In this document: positions 49,634 to 60,700 of the stretch, in pieces
Layout of the letters: every line of letters begins with the position of its first letter
Numbering within the stretch: position 1 is the stretch's first letter
Source: Drosophila persimilis
Lineage: Eukaryota; Arthropoda; Insecta; Diptera; Drosophilidae
Length of the DNA stretch: 64,000 bases
Reading direction: 5' to 3'
Assembly: GCF_003286085.1 (NCBI RefSeq)
Contig: NW_020825294.1
Span: forward strand, 2,604,001 to 2,668,000
Made by a program: the position numbers and the translations under genes
The notes under the pieces: generated by a model
What the model was told of the DNA's origin: nothing
The model's input: only the letters and a program-made list of their open reading frames with translations
Databases searched by the model: none

Positions 49634-50782
49634 TCACAATGGCAACCTCGAATCGTGACGGGTGATCAGGAGACGAGCGTAGATTCCCCGGTCGATCAGA
49701 AGCTTCTTGCAATGCGACATGGTGTGGCGATAGATCATAACTGGCGGTCCCAGCAACTGGTTGCTGGAGAACTCGATACGGTCGCAGAGGTTCGGCAGAA
49801 AGGCTACCTCGGAGTGGCTGCCGTGGACCAGAGCATAGGTAAACACCAGACTGGAAGACGAGTTCTCCGGCCGTTCGATTTTTAATCGGAAGTGGAGCGA
49901 GCCCATGGGCTGCGGATGATCATCGTCGGCAGCTGGACTCTGCCACATGATGAGCAGCGACCATTTCATGAAGTGGGTTCGGAACTCATTCACCAAGACG
50001 AACTCGTTGTGTGGAAACTTGCGAATAGGTCCTTGAGGCAGGACGTGCAACAGGCGCACGGTCAATTGTGATCGCAACAGCGTATCCTCGATCTTGGCGA
50101 GTATCTGTAGCCGTGCATCTCGTTCGGCCTGTATTGGACGGAGGTACTCCATCAACTCGGCCCCCGTTTTCCCTGGAAACTCACACGTCTCATCATGTGC
50201 GGCGATCTCTGAGGCTGGACCGTACCAGGGGCATCCAATGCGCTTGTACTTGCAGCTCACCAGGCGCCCTTGGCACTCGCTATGGAAGTGCGATCGGAGG
50301 GCGGCACGCACCATCTTGGCCCCGCAATACTCGCAGGTCATTTTCATCTCGGATAGGATTCGCTCAGCGATGATGTTCCGGTTGGGCGCGTGACGGTACA
50401 TCCGGGCACTGCACTTCGGACAGGTGCCAAGCGCTTGGAACAGCATCTTGTCCAGCACCTGCACCTGATGGCAGCCTTCACAGATGAGGTGGCCTTTGTG
50501 GCACTGATAGATCCGACCGACTGGGATCGTGCCACAGCGATTGCAGTGAAATTCCTGGCGAATTGTTGCATCCAGAAAAGGGCTGCCCTCCACGTCTGTC
50601 GGGATAACACCGAAGAAGGGCACATTCCCGATGTCGTCGTAGTCGCCTTTATCGAACAGGCGGCAAAGGCAGCAACGTTCATCCGTACATTCGCAAATAT
50701 TCCCACAGCCCCCTCCAGACGACGATTTTGATGGGCACGCGTCCTCCGCATCCTCCTCCTCAGAACTTTCAGAAAGTTCCAT
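49634..50782 (-). CDS. CYHR1/ZTRAF1-family RING and TRAF-type zinc-finger protein, intronless
   Basis: A single exon of 382 residues. The N-terminus is Ser/Glu-rich, followed by a Cys-rich patch (27-40). Residues 80-124 form a degenerate RING: C80, C83, C94, H98, C101, C104, C121, C124. A TRAF-type zinc finger follows at 150-200 with CEYC, SECQ, the block CKYKRIGCPWYGP and HDETC. This block and KTGAELM match human CYHR1 (cysteine/histidine-rich protein 1) closely as I recall it. The rest (about 240-382) should be the family's TRAF/MATH-like C-terminal fold. The biochemical role is poorly known; an E3-ligase or scaffold role is inferred from the RING. A TATA-like element lies about 60 bases upstream of the ATG. 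The uninterrupted coding region and divergence from vertebrate CYHR1 suggest a retroposed paralogue rather than the family's conserved single copy. Confidence 0.9.
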   Translation of the reverse strand: MELSESSEEEDAEDACPSKSSSGGGCGNICECTDERCCLCRLFDKGDYDDIGNVPFFGVIPTDVEGSPFLDATIRQEFHCNRCGTIPVGRIYQCHKGHLICEGCHQVQVLDKMLFQALGTCPKCSARMYRHAPNRNIIAERILSEMKMTCEYCGAKMVRAALRSHFHSECQGRLVSCKYKRIGCPWYGPASEIAAHDETCEFPGKTGAELMEYLRPIQAERDARLQILAKIEDTLLRSQLTVRLLHVLPQGPIRKFPHNEFVLVNEFRTHFMKWSLLIMWQSPAADDDHPQPMGSLHFRLKIERPENSSSSLVFTYALVHGSHSEVAFLPNLCDRIEFSSNQLLGPPVMIYRHTMSHCKKLLIDRGIYARLLITRHDSRLPL

Positions 50783-50838
50783 GATTCTTGCAAGGCCGAG
50801 TCCCGAGATAGTTGTGGATCACGTTGGTATGATAGCGT

Positions 50839-50850
50839 TATATAAAAATA
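50839..50850 (-). promoter_or_regulatory. TATA-like element of the CYHR1-like gene
   Basis: TTTTTATATAAC on the minus strand lies 57-68 bases before the ATG at 50782, leaving room for a 5' UTR of about 35 bases. The motif also reads as TATATAAAAATA on the plus strand. Confidence 0.4.
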
Positions 50851-51169
50851 TTTGAGAATGTTGTTTCGATCATTTGGCTTTGACTGGAATCGAAAGGCTA
50901 TACTGACGTAGAGTTGGGCTTTGTATACCCTACACGGGTAGATCGATCGATTTATGTAGGAATGAATCTAAAGAATCTGTATAGAATCAATGGACAATTC
51001 TATTGGAAATTACCATTGTTAAAAATCAATTGAATCTGCCAAAATAAAGCTGGGCTCAGGAACTAGGAGACCTGGCATAACATATGTAACATTTTAATAA
51101 TCATAAAAGCAAGCTGCCAGAGCCAAAACACCAACAAAAACCACCACAGCACAATCTAGTTAAATAAAA

Positions 51170-51452
51170 ATGAGCGCTCCTCACATATTAAAAAGCGACG
51201 CTCCTCCAGGAGGAGGACGATGCCTCGGAAAAGTAAGTCATTGTTATGCATGACGCCAACTGGGAAAGCCAAAGCCAAGTTGAGGGTTCTGATTTCCATA
51301 AACAGCAACAACAAGTGCCAATGGGCGATGGGGTGGAGATGGAGAAGGAGACGGAGATGGAGATGGGTGCCCTGGCTGGCAAGAGGAAAAATATTAAAGA
51401 TTCTGAAAACCATAATCTTATTGACGTGATAGGATTACACTTTGCTAAGTGA
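51170..51452 (+). CDS. Candidate small two-exon gene, unknown family
   Basis: An ATG at 51170, with an in-frame TAG 12 bases upstream, opens MSAPHILKSDAPPGGGRCLG. At 51233 a strong donor GTAAGT follows the 21st codon. A good acceptor, GATTTCCATAAACAG, ends at 51305. Joining 51170-51232 to 51306-51452 keeps the frame and gives 69 residues; the second part includes GALAGKRKNIKDSENHNLID and ends GLHFAK. The 73-base intron is of typical fly size, and AATAAA stands three bases after the stop. The protein has no signal peptide or membrane segment and is rich in Met/Glu in the middle. I do not recognise it; the PPGGG motif recalls the Jupiter/HN1 family but one short motif is not enough. It diverges from the CYHR1-like gene about 390 bases away. 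Confidence 0.4.
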
Positions 51453-51459
51453 ATTAATA

Positions 51460-54400
51460 AAGTATGCGAGTTTGCTGGCCAGAAAGTGTGGCCAACTACT
51501 TAGGGCGACCCACTCAATATGATATGCACACAATATTATGGTCGAAAAATGGTCGAAACGGGGCGGCAGCATAGCAAGTGCGGCTCTGGGACGTGGCCTG
51601 ATTCTTGACAAGGGATGAGCCATGAGCCCGCTCTGGCAAAAACTTTTGTAGCTTTCAACTTTCAGCCAAGTTGCCTACTCAACATTATTAACATAATTTA
51701 TCACGACAGCGACACCAGAGTCCGCGCTGAGCAGCTCAATAAGGTAACACTTTTGTTCGGCTCCGATCCTATCCGCTCCTCAAAGTTGGTCGGTCGAAAC
51801 TTTTGGCCAGCACATTCATTACACAATCATTACGAGTTGAGTATAGCTGAGAGAATTTCTTTTCTGTCAACGATTTCATTAACAGCCACTGCTCAAACTT
51901 GATTGCTGGCTGGCGAAATAATTATGTCATCTCAATAATGATTAATCATTGTTCAATTTGTTTGTCCAAACTCGCCAAAACTCGGCTGGAATTTCCGTGA
52001 AAAAAGAGCAAAAATAACAAATTGGCATTTATTGTGGGCACCCCCTGGCACCCCAGGGGACAGCCAACAATTTTGATGGCTATTCATCAAAGTCTCCATG
52101 TGCCGATGGCACCCCAGGGAGCATTTAATTGTCCCGATTCCAGATTGCTATTTTTTTTAGCTGATTGTTGTGATTAGGAAATCAACTCTGGTTTCAGATG
52201 GATTTATTTGAATAGATTTTGATTTCCATTAACTGGATTTTGGACCAATATATGAAAAACTAAATCAGTCGCTAAATGCGAATTGAAACTATTTTAAAGT
52301 TGATTTTACAACATCCACATTGTACTTGAAATACAATAAGTAGACCGTACGTATGGAAATCTCTAAACGCCATTTAGGGAAGTGGGAAGGGGGAAGGATA
52401 ACCCTTTACATCTTTCCGAAATTGAAAACTTTTCCGATTAAGACGACGCCTTTAGAAAACGGCGAGGAATTGATGTCGTCGTTCTTCCAGTGCAACGCCC
52501 ATAAAAAGTGCTTAGCCATTCATTCATAATTCGAAAAGTTTTCGGCCTGGCCAACCCATCTGTGGAGCGTCTTGTGCAACTTCCTCGAGCCGGTGGCCAT
52601 TAAAAAGTTGTGCGCTCTCATTTCAATTGCTATTGCTCTGGACCAGGACCAGAAGCAGGACCAGCCCCAAGTTGCTAAGCAAATTATAAACTATGTGCAA
52701 ATTTGCACTAGCCAAGACGAACGACAACATTCTATGCAACATGGAAAGTGTTGAAAGTGTTGCACAAACATTCTTGCAAGTCTTTGCGGCAGAAAGTTGC
52801 CCCTCTTATTTTATTTTCTATGTGTGTGTGTGTGTTTTTTTTTTGGAGCTGCCAATAAATGCAAATTGCCAGCCAATTATTTGGGTGGCAAAACGGAGAG
52901 GCAGCAAAAGGCTGAGGATTATTAATTGTCCAGCAATGTGGCTTAAAGCCTTTTGCCTTTTGACTTTTGACATTTGACAAAAACCGAAAGTAAGGCAGTG
53001 TGTTGCTCATTTATTCGTCATTTATTGGCCTGTTGTCGCCAGCTCGTAATTAATGCAAATTAGATATGGACCTCCGCCGAAATGAGTTTTTCATCAGGTC
53101 TAACAACTTAATTAGCTCATAAAAATGACGCCCCAAAGCTGTTGACCCACCCTTGCCCCAGACTTTTCATGTTGCTGCGTGTTGCGGCCACTTAAGCGCG
53201 GCACAGATTGCCAATGCCGCCAAGGCAGAGGTCCCCCGCCCCCCTCTATCCATGCCACAGGAAGCGGCTCTGTAGCCGGAAATGCCACCCGCTTGCCAGG
53301 GCAGGTCGTAGGTCACGGCGTAGGCGCAAAGCTAATTAGTATTAAGTGCTCTTGCGGCACTTGAGGCCTTCCCTCGACTGTTGTTCCTCCGCCATCGTTG
53401 TGGGTTTGTTGTCGCCTCGGGTGTGGCAAAAATATTTTTGTGTGTGCGGTCAGTTGTTAAATTCCAGCAAAACGTTCGCCACAAAAAAATGTGAAGTCCT
53501 GAGAACGAAGCTCTAATACCCTAGTTGGTATGCAGTATCATTTGACTTCCTAGATGGATCTTTCACAAATAAAGCGGTATTCAAATGAGGAGATTTCTAG
53601 GCTTTTCCATTGTGGACTGTGCATTCTGTCGGACGGCCTTCTTTAAGTGTGAAACTGGAAAACATACAAGCCCCATCATGTTGCTGACCCTCCCCAATGG
53701 AAAGAAAGTATCGAATGCTTCACAAAGGCCATTGCCATCGGCATACTCGTACCAGCGATTTAGTGTCGCTTGAGCGGACAATAAAGCCAGCGCCAAGTCA
53801 CAGCAGAATCTGGTTTTTCTGCCTAATTTGTGTGGGGTTCTTGTTTGGGGAGGGGAGGGGGGGCTGCCACAAATGGCTGCCACGATGATGGCAGGTGCCT
53901 GAGGTTGCAGGGTCAGCAGGTCACTTCAAAACAACTGCTTGATGCTTTTGTTTATGTAGTCGGCCCACTTTGGAGCATTGAAATGAAGAGACGCAGAACA
54001 TAATTAGCGGAGAGTACAATGTGGACGATCCCTGACGACCTTTAACTTCAGCTTTAAATTCATCAATTTACAAACAAGCCAATTATCTTATTAAAATCCA
54101 ACTGCGGCTCGACTCCAAGGGACTCGTCCTTTGGCCCCATCGGCCGGATCTGAGAGGCACGTAGTCGCTTTCCGTTAGTTCAACTCATTTCCGCCGCTCA
54201 CATGACTTTATGCAATAACATCCAAATAAAATTATCTTATCAGCAACTGAAGCATCCTGCGTGTCCTTCCTCAGTGCGTGTGTGTGTGTAAGAGTGGGCT
54301 AATTTTATTGCATAAAACTTGTGCTTATTGCGTTCCTTTTGCTGGCCTCCCGCCGCCCGCCTCGACGCATGTGCCACAGAAAAATTGCACGTTCCGGTCA

Positions 54401-56610
54401 TACAGTGCGAACGTGACCGCTTGGCCAGAGATCGGACCAACATGCACACATGTCCTGGCCTGGCCCCTCTCAGTGACGATGTCCACTGACATGTCCCATT
54501 TCCATGTAATGGCCATGGCTTAGGGCCAGCCGGCAGCATTCCAGTCGCAGCACAAGTGGAATTACAGTAATTCATGGTAATTTTTTGTATCTTTTTGCGG
54601 GTGGCACGAGGCACGGACCACGGATGACAATTTGCTTGTTGCTCTAGGAAATGGACCGTCATGTCAGTACAACTAGTTGACACGATGATAAAATAGACAT
54701 TCCTGCCCGGGCAACCATTTCCAGCAATAAATTGAGCCTCACTTAGAACATAGCTAGCGGTCGTGGTTCCTCTCTTTCTTTCTATATTTTTCCCATCTCC
54801 CATGACCAGTGCGATCGAAATTGAGAGAGATCGCGGTCTGCTTTGTTTTTGAAGATATCAGACATTTCGCCAAGCCAAGCCCTTGGATGACTATCAACGA
54901 AATGGGATATCCAGTGAGCCCTGGCTCTGCCAGAGTGCAGACAACTTGAGGCGAATGTGGCACGTACGACTCCTGCAATGAAATGACAACGATGAGAAGA
55001 ACACCAAATATATATGCAAATATACTCGTACATACATTCTGCGGTGAGCATTTGGAGCTCGTTATGTAATACGATGCTACCGTTATTAGTTGATTGTCTG
55101 TGTGTGTGTGTGTGTGTGTTCTTCTGCGCTCAGCAAAGCGGAAGTGTTGATTTTCATTAAATATTCGTTAGTTCAATTGGAAAAATATTGTTGTTGTAAC
55201 GTTCAAAGGCGAGAAATTGTGGCTGTGGCTTAACTTATTAAATTAGCCTGCTTCAGTGGTTCTATTCGATTGTCGCTCTTGTGGATTTCCATTTTATCAA
55301 GGCGAAGCCAAGTCAAATGAAAAGTGTTGATAAATTTCTAGTGCGCTTCATCAGTTCGGAAATGGTATTGATATTCGTTATGGCCAGAGGTTAGTGGTCA
55401 CAGATGGACTTAACCACGAAATAATCTTAGGTATTTCTGCTGAAATGAAAGTGATGAAAATTAATTGGTAGCCAGATAGGGAATATCTACTCATACTCTT
55501 CTCGTGATGGCCATGTAAGAATCACAAATTTGATTTATTCGATACAGCTTCAAGGCACCTTCTTGGGCAATATATTTATGAAGTTTACAGAGCCCTGAAA
55601 TATTTATTGAAGCTAAAATAACTTTTGCCAGGATGCAAGACCAAACTACGAGTAGAAAGCCAGTTTCGCCTGACAGCTGCATTTGGAGATAAGCAGCCAG
55701 AAGCTGGAAGCTCTGGTCACTTTCAATGCATACAGAGAGAAAATTACAATTCAAAGAACTCTGCATAAGCCAACGTTTGACAGGAATGAGAGAGTTACAG
55801 CTAGAGCTAGTTGTCACACAAGTGCAAAAATGCAGACAATAGGAAAATGCCATGCAAAGGAAAACATGAAATTTAATATCCAAACGGATGGCAGAACCAT
55901 ATGAAATTTAAAACCGAATCTGCCGCACCACACCACACCATCTCACTCCATCTCACTCACTCTCCTATTTATATAGTGCATAGACGATATACGATATACG
56001 ATAGACGATAGTAGGTTGATATAGTGTAAATATTTTGACATGGCAATATGTTGTCACAATCATGCTTGTGTATGTCTGATGAGTGTTTGTTCAGAATTTG
56101 GTCATTGTTGAGCTGAAGATGGAGGTCGAGGCTGAGGCGGAGGCGGAGATGGGGACGGAGATGGAGACGGAGAGTTTATTTGTTTGCCCATGTCTCTGCA
56201 TTTGCAGTTAATTTGTTAAAATTTCACTTGATAAATAAAGTTTCAGAAATTTGTTTTGCCCAAGTGGACGTGGGCTCGGCATCGTTCTAGCTTGTTGTAC
56301 CATAAGTTTTCCAATTTGCATACTTCCGCAGCTGCTGGGACTGGACTATAAATATGCAAAGGGTTTACGACCACACTATGTATATGCAAGTGCCTCAAGA
56401 AACTATCCCCCCACTGCCTGGAAGGCAACAGGAGTGGAAACGGATGGATACGATAGCTCTTTGTTTACTGTTTGTTGTTTATTCGGTTTCAGTAGCCCTT
56501 GAATTGGAATTGAAGGGGGGCTCGATTGAAGGGAAACGCAATGAATGCTGCTTGTACTACAGATGAGATCGGATCGGAGTAAACATTTCAAATCATTTGA
56601 TAAGCAACCA
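51460..56610. other. Gene-free stretch, no supported gene
   Basis: No supported gene. Minus-strand frames of 187 codons (54240-54803) and 130 codons (55491-55883, with a hydrophobic start) were examined and not accepted. The region holds G/A-rich hexamer repeats near 56130-56170 and a TG microsatellite. Confidence 0.5.
55098..55119. repeat. (TG)n microsatellite
   Basis: An uninterrupted TG run of about 11 units. Confidence 0.9.
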
Positions 56611-56721
56611 TTGGAGAGTTGGTTTCTATTTAAAAATCAGCAGTTCACATTATTCGGGTATCAAAAAAATCACAGTTAGAAAAACCTCGTCGAATCATTC
56701 ATATCTAAAACATTTTCTGTG

Positions 56722-56787
56722 GTAAGGTAAGGTCAGACATTTGCTCGAGCACTTGCCAAATAAATCCAATGCACTTCCCTCATGCAG
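56722..56787 (+). other. Probable 5' UTR intron of the RNF41-like gene
   Basis: TGTG|GTAAGGTAAGG offers two overlapping donors (56722 or 56727), and CTTCCCTCATGCAG ends at 56787. The resulting intron of 61-66 bases is typical of Drosophila. It ends 19 bases before the ATG. Stop-free sequence before that ATG lacks an in-frame AUG, which agrees with an untranslated leader. Confidence 0.6.
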
Positions 56788-56806
56788 GAGCAGTATCCAA
56801 TCAGTC

Positions 56807-57790
56807 ATGGGGTTCGATATTAACTACATTATCGGCCATGTCGACGAGGAGTTGATTTGTCCGATCTGTACCGATGTGCTCGAGACGCCTGTGCAATCGC
56901 TCCACTGTGAGCACGCCTTCTGCAGGGTCTGCATCGAGAAGTGGATGCTGCTAAAGAAACAGTGCCCCGTGGACCGGTCCGAACTGTTGCCGAGCCACCT
57001 AGCGCCGGCCTCGCGGCTCATGCGCAACATGCTCGGGCGCCTCCAGATCCGGTGCCCCTTCTCGGAGAACGACTGTCCTTTGATAATGTCGCTGGACGAC
57101 TACCGCGCCCACGTGCTTATCTGCCAGTTCAATCCCAAGGCCATAGTGGAGTGCAAGAACTGCCTTATGAAGGTGCCCAAGGACGAGCTGCCCGACCACA
57201 ACTGTATCATCGAGCTGCGGAAGATTGTGCAGGACCAGGCGACGGAGATATCAGTGCTCAAGCACACCCAGGTGGATCACGAGATACGAATCGGGGTCCA
57301 GATTCGCGAGCTGGAGTTGCTGCAGTACTACTTGGCAGCACTGCGCTCAACCAGTCCCATTATGCGCAACGTTGGGAACCAGCTCGACGGCTACGCGGTG
57401 TCTCACTGGTGCGCCGGCCTGCCCACGGCACGGGTGAACAACTGGGGTAGTGTGGTCTCCACGCCGGACAACGAGATGCACTTTTTGGTCAGAAACAGCC
57501 TGCGAGCCAGCGGCTGTCCAATGCACTTGCTCAACACGATGGTGGAGCATTGCCACGAGGAGCGCTGGCCCGCCGCCATGGCCACCCTGCAGCGCCGTCG
57601 CGCCAACCAAACTCAAATGACGCAATTCGTCTCTAGACTGATTAGGCCTCTCTCATCGGGCCGGCAGTGTCTGTGTATCTTTGGAGTCGACAACTACCAT
57701 GTTCCCGAAAACTTGCGACCATTTTTGGGCATAACAATGATATTCGTTGATGGCGTGGAGCAGTTGCCCATTGACAGCGTGCACCTCTAA
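56807..57790 (+). CDS. RNF41/Nrdp1-type RING E3 ubiquitin ligase (elgi/CG9014 family)
   Basis: A single coding exon of 327 residues. The start is set by MGFDINYI, which lines up with the MGYDV start of human RNF41. Residues 18-56 form the unusual RING in which Asp takes the last zinc position (CPIC, CEHAFCRVC, CPVD), exactly as in RNF41. Two TRAF-type zinc-finger motifs follow (83-106 and 116-133, including MPKDEL-like VPKDELPDHNC). A coiled coil spans about 134-180. The RNF41 C-terminal substrate domain runs about 181-318 (ARVNNWGSVVSTPD, ESGCP-like ASGCP, MIFVDGVEQL). Family knowledge: RNF41 transfers ubiquitin to receptors and other targets through its C-terminal domain. The sequence is clearly more diverged than Drosophila elgi as I remember it, so it is likely the second paralogue, CG9014 in D. 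melanogaster. The intronless coding region suggests retroposition followed by acquisition of a 5' UTR intron. Confidence 0.92.
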   Translation: MGFDINYIIGHVDEELICPICTDVLETPVQSLHCEHAFCRVCIEKWMLLKKQCPVDRSELLPSHLAPASRLMRNMLGRLQIRCPFSENDCPLIMSLDDYRAHVLICQFNPKAIVECKNCLMKVPKDELPDHNCIIELRKIVQDQATEISVLKHTQVDHEIRIGVQIRELELLQYYLAALRSTSPIMRNVGNQLDGYAVSHWCAGLPTARVNNWGSVVSTPDNEMHFLVRNSLRASGCPMHLLNTMVEHCHEERWPAAMATLQRRRANQTQMTQFVSRLIRPLSSGRQCLCIFGVDNYHVPENLRPFLGITMIFVDGVEQLPIDSVHL

Positions 57791-57794
57791 GGGG

Positions 57795-60700
57795 AACATA
57801 ATACAGGTGGCAGGTGGCAGGTGGCAGGAGTGTTTACTCCATCGTATTCCAATTCAAAATTTCATTCTGTTTCTACTTTAATAACGTTGCTTTGGAGCCA
57901 ATTTACGATTCTTACACCATATACATACATTCAGTAAGCACAACCATAGAACCACACCGGTCAAATTTCTGAGTACATTTAAATCAAACAGGGGGAGCCA
58001 TTCTTTGTCATACAAATAAGGTCATACAAACAACAAATATATGTAATTTTCGGGTTAGTATTTGTGTGAAATATTACTGGGTAAATGCAAAGAAATTTAT
58101 GCCACATATCATTTGTGGAGATAATGGCGAAAGCCCAATTTGTAAAGCACTTAGGCACTTAAAGTGGTCCAAGATTCTCTAGATTCTCAGCATCCTCTCA
58201 GGGAAGGAATTTGAAAAGACCTTCGTAGACTGCTGCACGATCTAAAGCAGTGATCTATACATAAAAATGTTATTTTACCTACAGAATTACGAAAGGAAAG
58301 GAAGTTTTGGGTTAATTTACTTACGGTTAAGGGCCGAGAGCTATCCTGAATGTCAGTTAACCCTTAATTGGCCTCACAAACTGCCACTTCCTGGGCTGCT
58401 CGGTCTCAGTTGACACTCGTTCTTCCCGGCAATTACGCGGCAATTAGAAAAGCTCACTGAACACCCTGGCGTATGCGTAATGTTCAAGCGAAATTAAATA
58501 AACGCATAAGCCTGGATTGAGGTCGCATTGTCGAATGGGTGTTTGGGTGTGTGTGTGTGTGTGTGTGCCAGGCAGGATGGTGCACCGAATCAAGTAAAAC
58601 TTGTAATGGAAATTCAGAAAGTTTGCTGGCTGGCTCTCAGTTCGCGGCAGTTGGCGACACCATTTGGGAAAGTTTTACAAATTGTACAAAATTTAATTTG
58701 CCAACTCAGATAAATTTTAGTGCCAGTGCAATTTCAGCGTACAATTGGAAAAGATATCAGATCAAATGGAAATTTATGGCGACTTTGTGGGTCCAAAGAT
58801 TTATTCTAGGGTCCCCCATCTGGCTTGCAAGCAATTTTCATCGAATGACACATTCAACAGCTCAACAGCTCAGCAGAATATACACCAAATTAGTGTCAAA
58901 TCGAGTTGGACTCTTTGTGAACTAATTAAGTGTCCGGGTAAACCACAAGAGCATGGACTGCCAAGTTGATTAGGCAAAGTCGTCGGAACAAAGGACGCCG
59001 AGTGTTCGACTAACTAACCAACTAATTCTGCAGCTAATACAATGATAGATGCCAAGCCTGCACCTGGGAGCCAGAAGCCAGGAGCCAGGAGCTGGATGGC
59101 CGCAAGGCTTGCTACAAAAACCGAAGTCGCATGCTGCAAAAGCCAAAACTTAATTAATATTTACATGAGTTCTAGGTCCAGGCCCAGGCTGTTGAATTTC
59201 GGGGGGATGGGGGTTATGGGGGATGGCTGCCACTGCTGTTGTTGGCCTTATCTTCTTGGGCTGTCATGTTTGCATATGTGCAGGCGCCGGTCTTCCTGAC
59301 GGAGCAGGAGCCGGAGCAGGGGCAGGGGCAGGCACAGGAGTCGGATGGGGTGGCTTGGTGACTGGATGGCGCCTTGCTTGCATCGCTTGCATGGCTGCTA
59401 GAAATCAATTCGCATTGTTAACCCCTGATTGGATATTATTGATTCAATTTGCTGCCAACCGACCAAAACATGTTTTATGCATGCCCATGCCTCGCCGGTG
59501 CTTTCTTCGCCGCTTCCCTGACCTCCCTCCCTGCCCGACGGTGCATGTGTGCTGATAATGTCTTTTGGTATCGATAATGGAGAACATGCACGCTCCTCGC
59601 ACAGCAACACCCTCACACCGCTGGCATACACATACGCACTCGCATACTCGGCTAAACTTGACTCTCAACATAGTTTAATTTATGCATTTGTTGCACTTGA
59701 ATGTGCCATAGACCGCCATAGACGGCACAGTGGGCTCAAGTCGTACACTTACATCCTATCCTAATGATGAGCCCTATTCTATATATAATTTTAATCCAAG
59801 TTTGTTTAAGGTGGAAGACTTCGTCTTAAATGGTATTCCATTTCAGTGAAAATGGAAGAAAAACATATTGCAATACTTCAAGCCATCCATATCATCTCGA
59901 AAGCAACAATATAACTATTTACACTGTCCACTGTTTTGCCCCATTTTGATGCATAAATGAATGAAGAGCCGTAAACAATGGCCGTGATCATGGAAGGACT
60001 TGAAGCACACGGGCCTGCCCATTCCGCCACCGGGCCGTGGCCCCTCCCCATCCTAGTTGTGAGCTCACAAAGTTGGCGTGCCTACAAAGTTTTGATATTA
60101 TTTGTAGTGGCATGGTTGCAGTTGTTATTGCTGCAACTCCTCTGTTGGCTGCTGCTGCTGCTGTTGTTGCTATTATCATTGACAATGGCAATGATAACAC
60201 AGTACTCAACACAGCACACAGAGGACCTATACGTATACGTATACCACTCAATATTGTATGGCATGTTGCATCCGCCTTGGAGTAGACTGGCTTCTGCTGT
60301 CTGAAGTGTTTGGCATTTCCTGTTGCCTTTCATGTGGGAATTGAATCAGTATTTGCAGATTAGCATCTGAGATGTAGGACCGTACTGGAAATCTGAGCCG
60401 ATAACCCAACACTAATCACCTATACCTAAATCACGGGTCTCCACCCACCAGAACGGAGGTCAGCACAATGGAGAATGCAGTGACCTCCTTCGGTATTGCT
60501 AAAAAAGTAAAAAGAACACCCGCAAAAGGAAACAAAAAACCCACATAGAGCGCCGGCAGTAAATTGGTAGCGATAAAATTGAAGCCCACTGGAAGCTGGG
60601 CTCAGTCTTCGGAGCGGAGATCGCCCAGAGGTGGGAGGAAGTCGGCGCGTTGAGTTGTGAAAACCAAACGGAAATGGCGGCCATAACTCGCCCGCTCTAG

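Noticed and set aside
50925-50945. TATACCCTACACGGGTA resembling a DINE-1 end
   Set aside because: Too short to call; no second half of the element was seen nearby.
54240-54803. 187-codon minus-strand open frame
   Set aside because: Mixed low-complexity composition, with no family motif, promoter or splice support. A plus-strand frame is open over part of the same bases.
55491-55883. 130-codon minus-strand frame with a hydrophobic start
   Set aside because: The start could pass as a signal peptide, but the rest matches no family I know and no TATA, donor or poly(A) signal fits. Kept only as something to test with RNA data.
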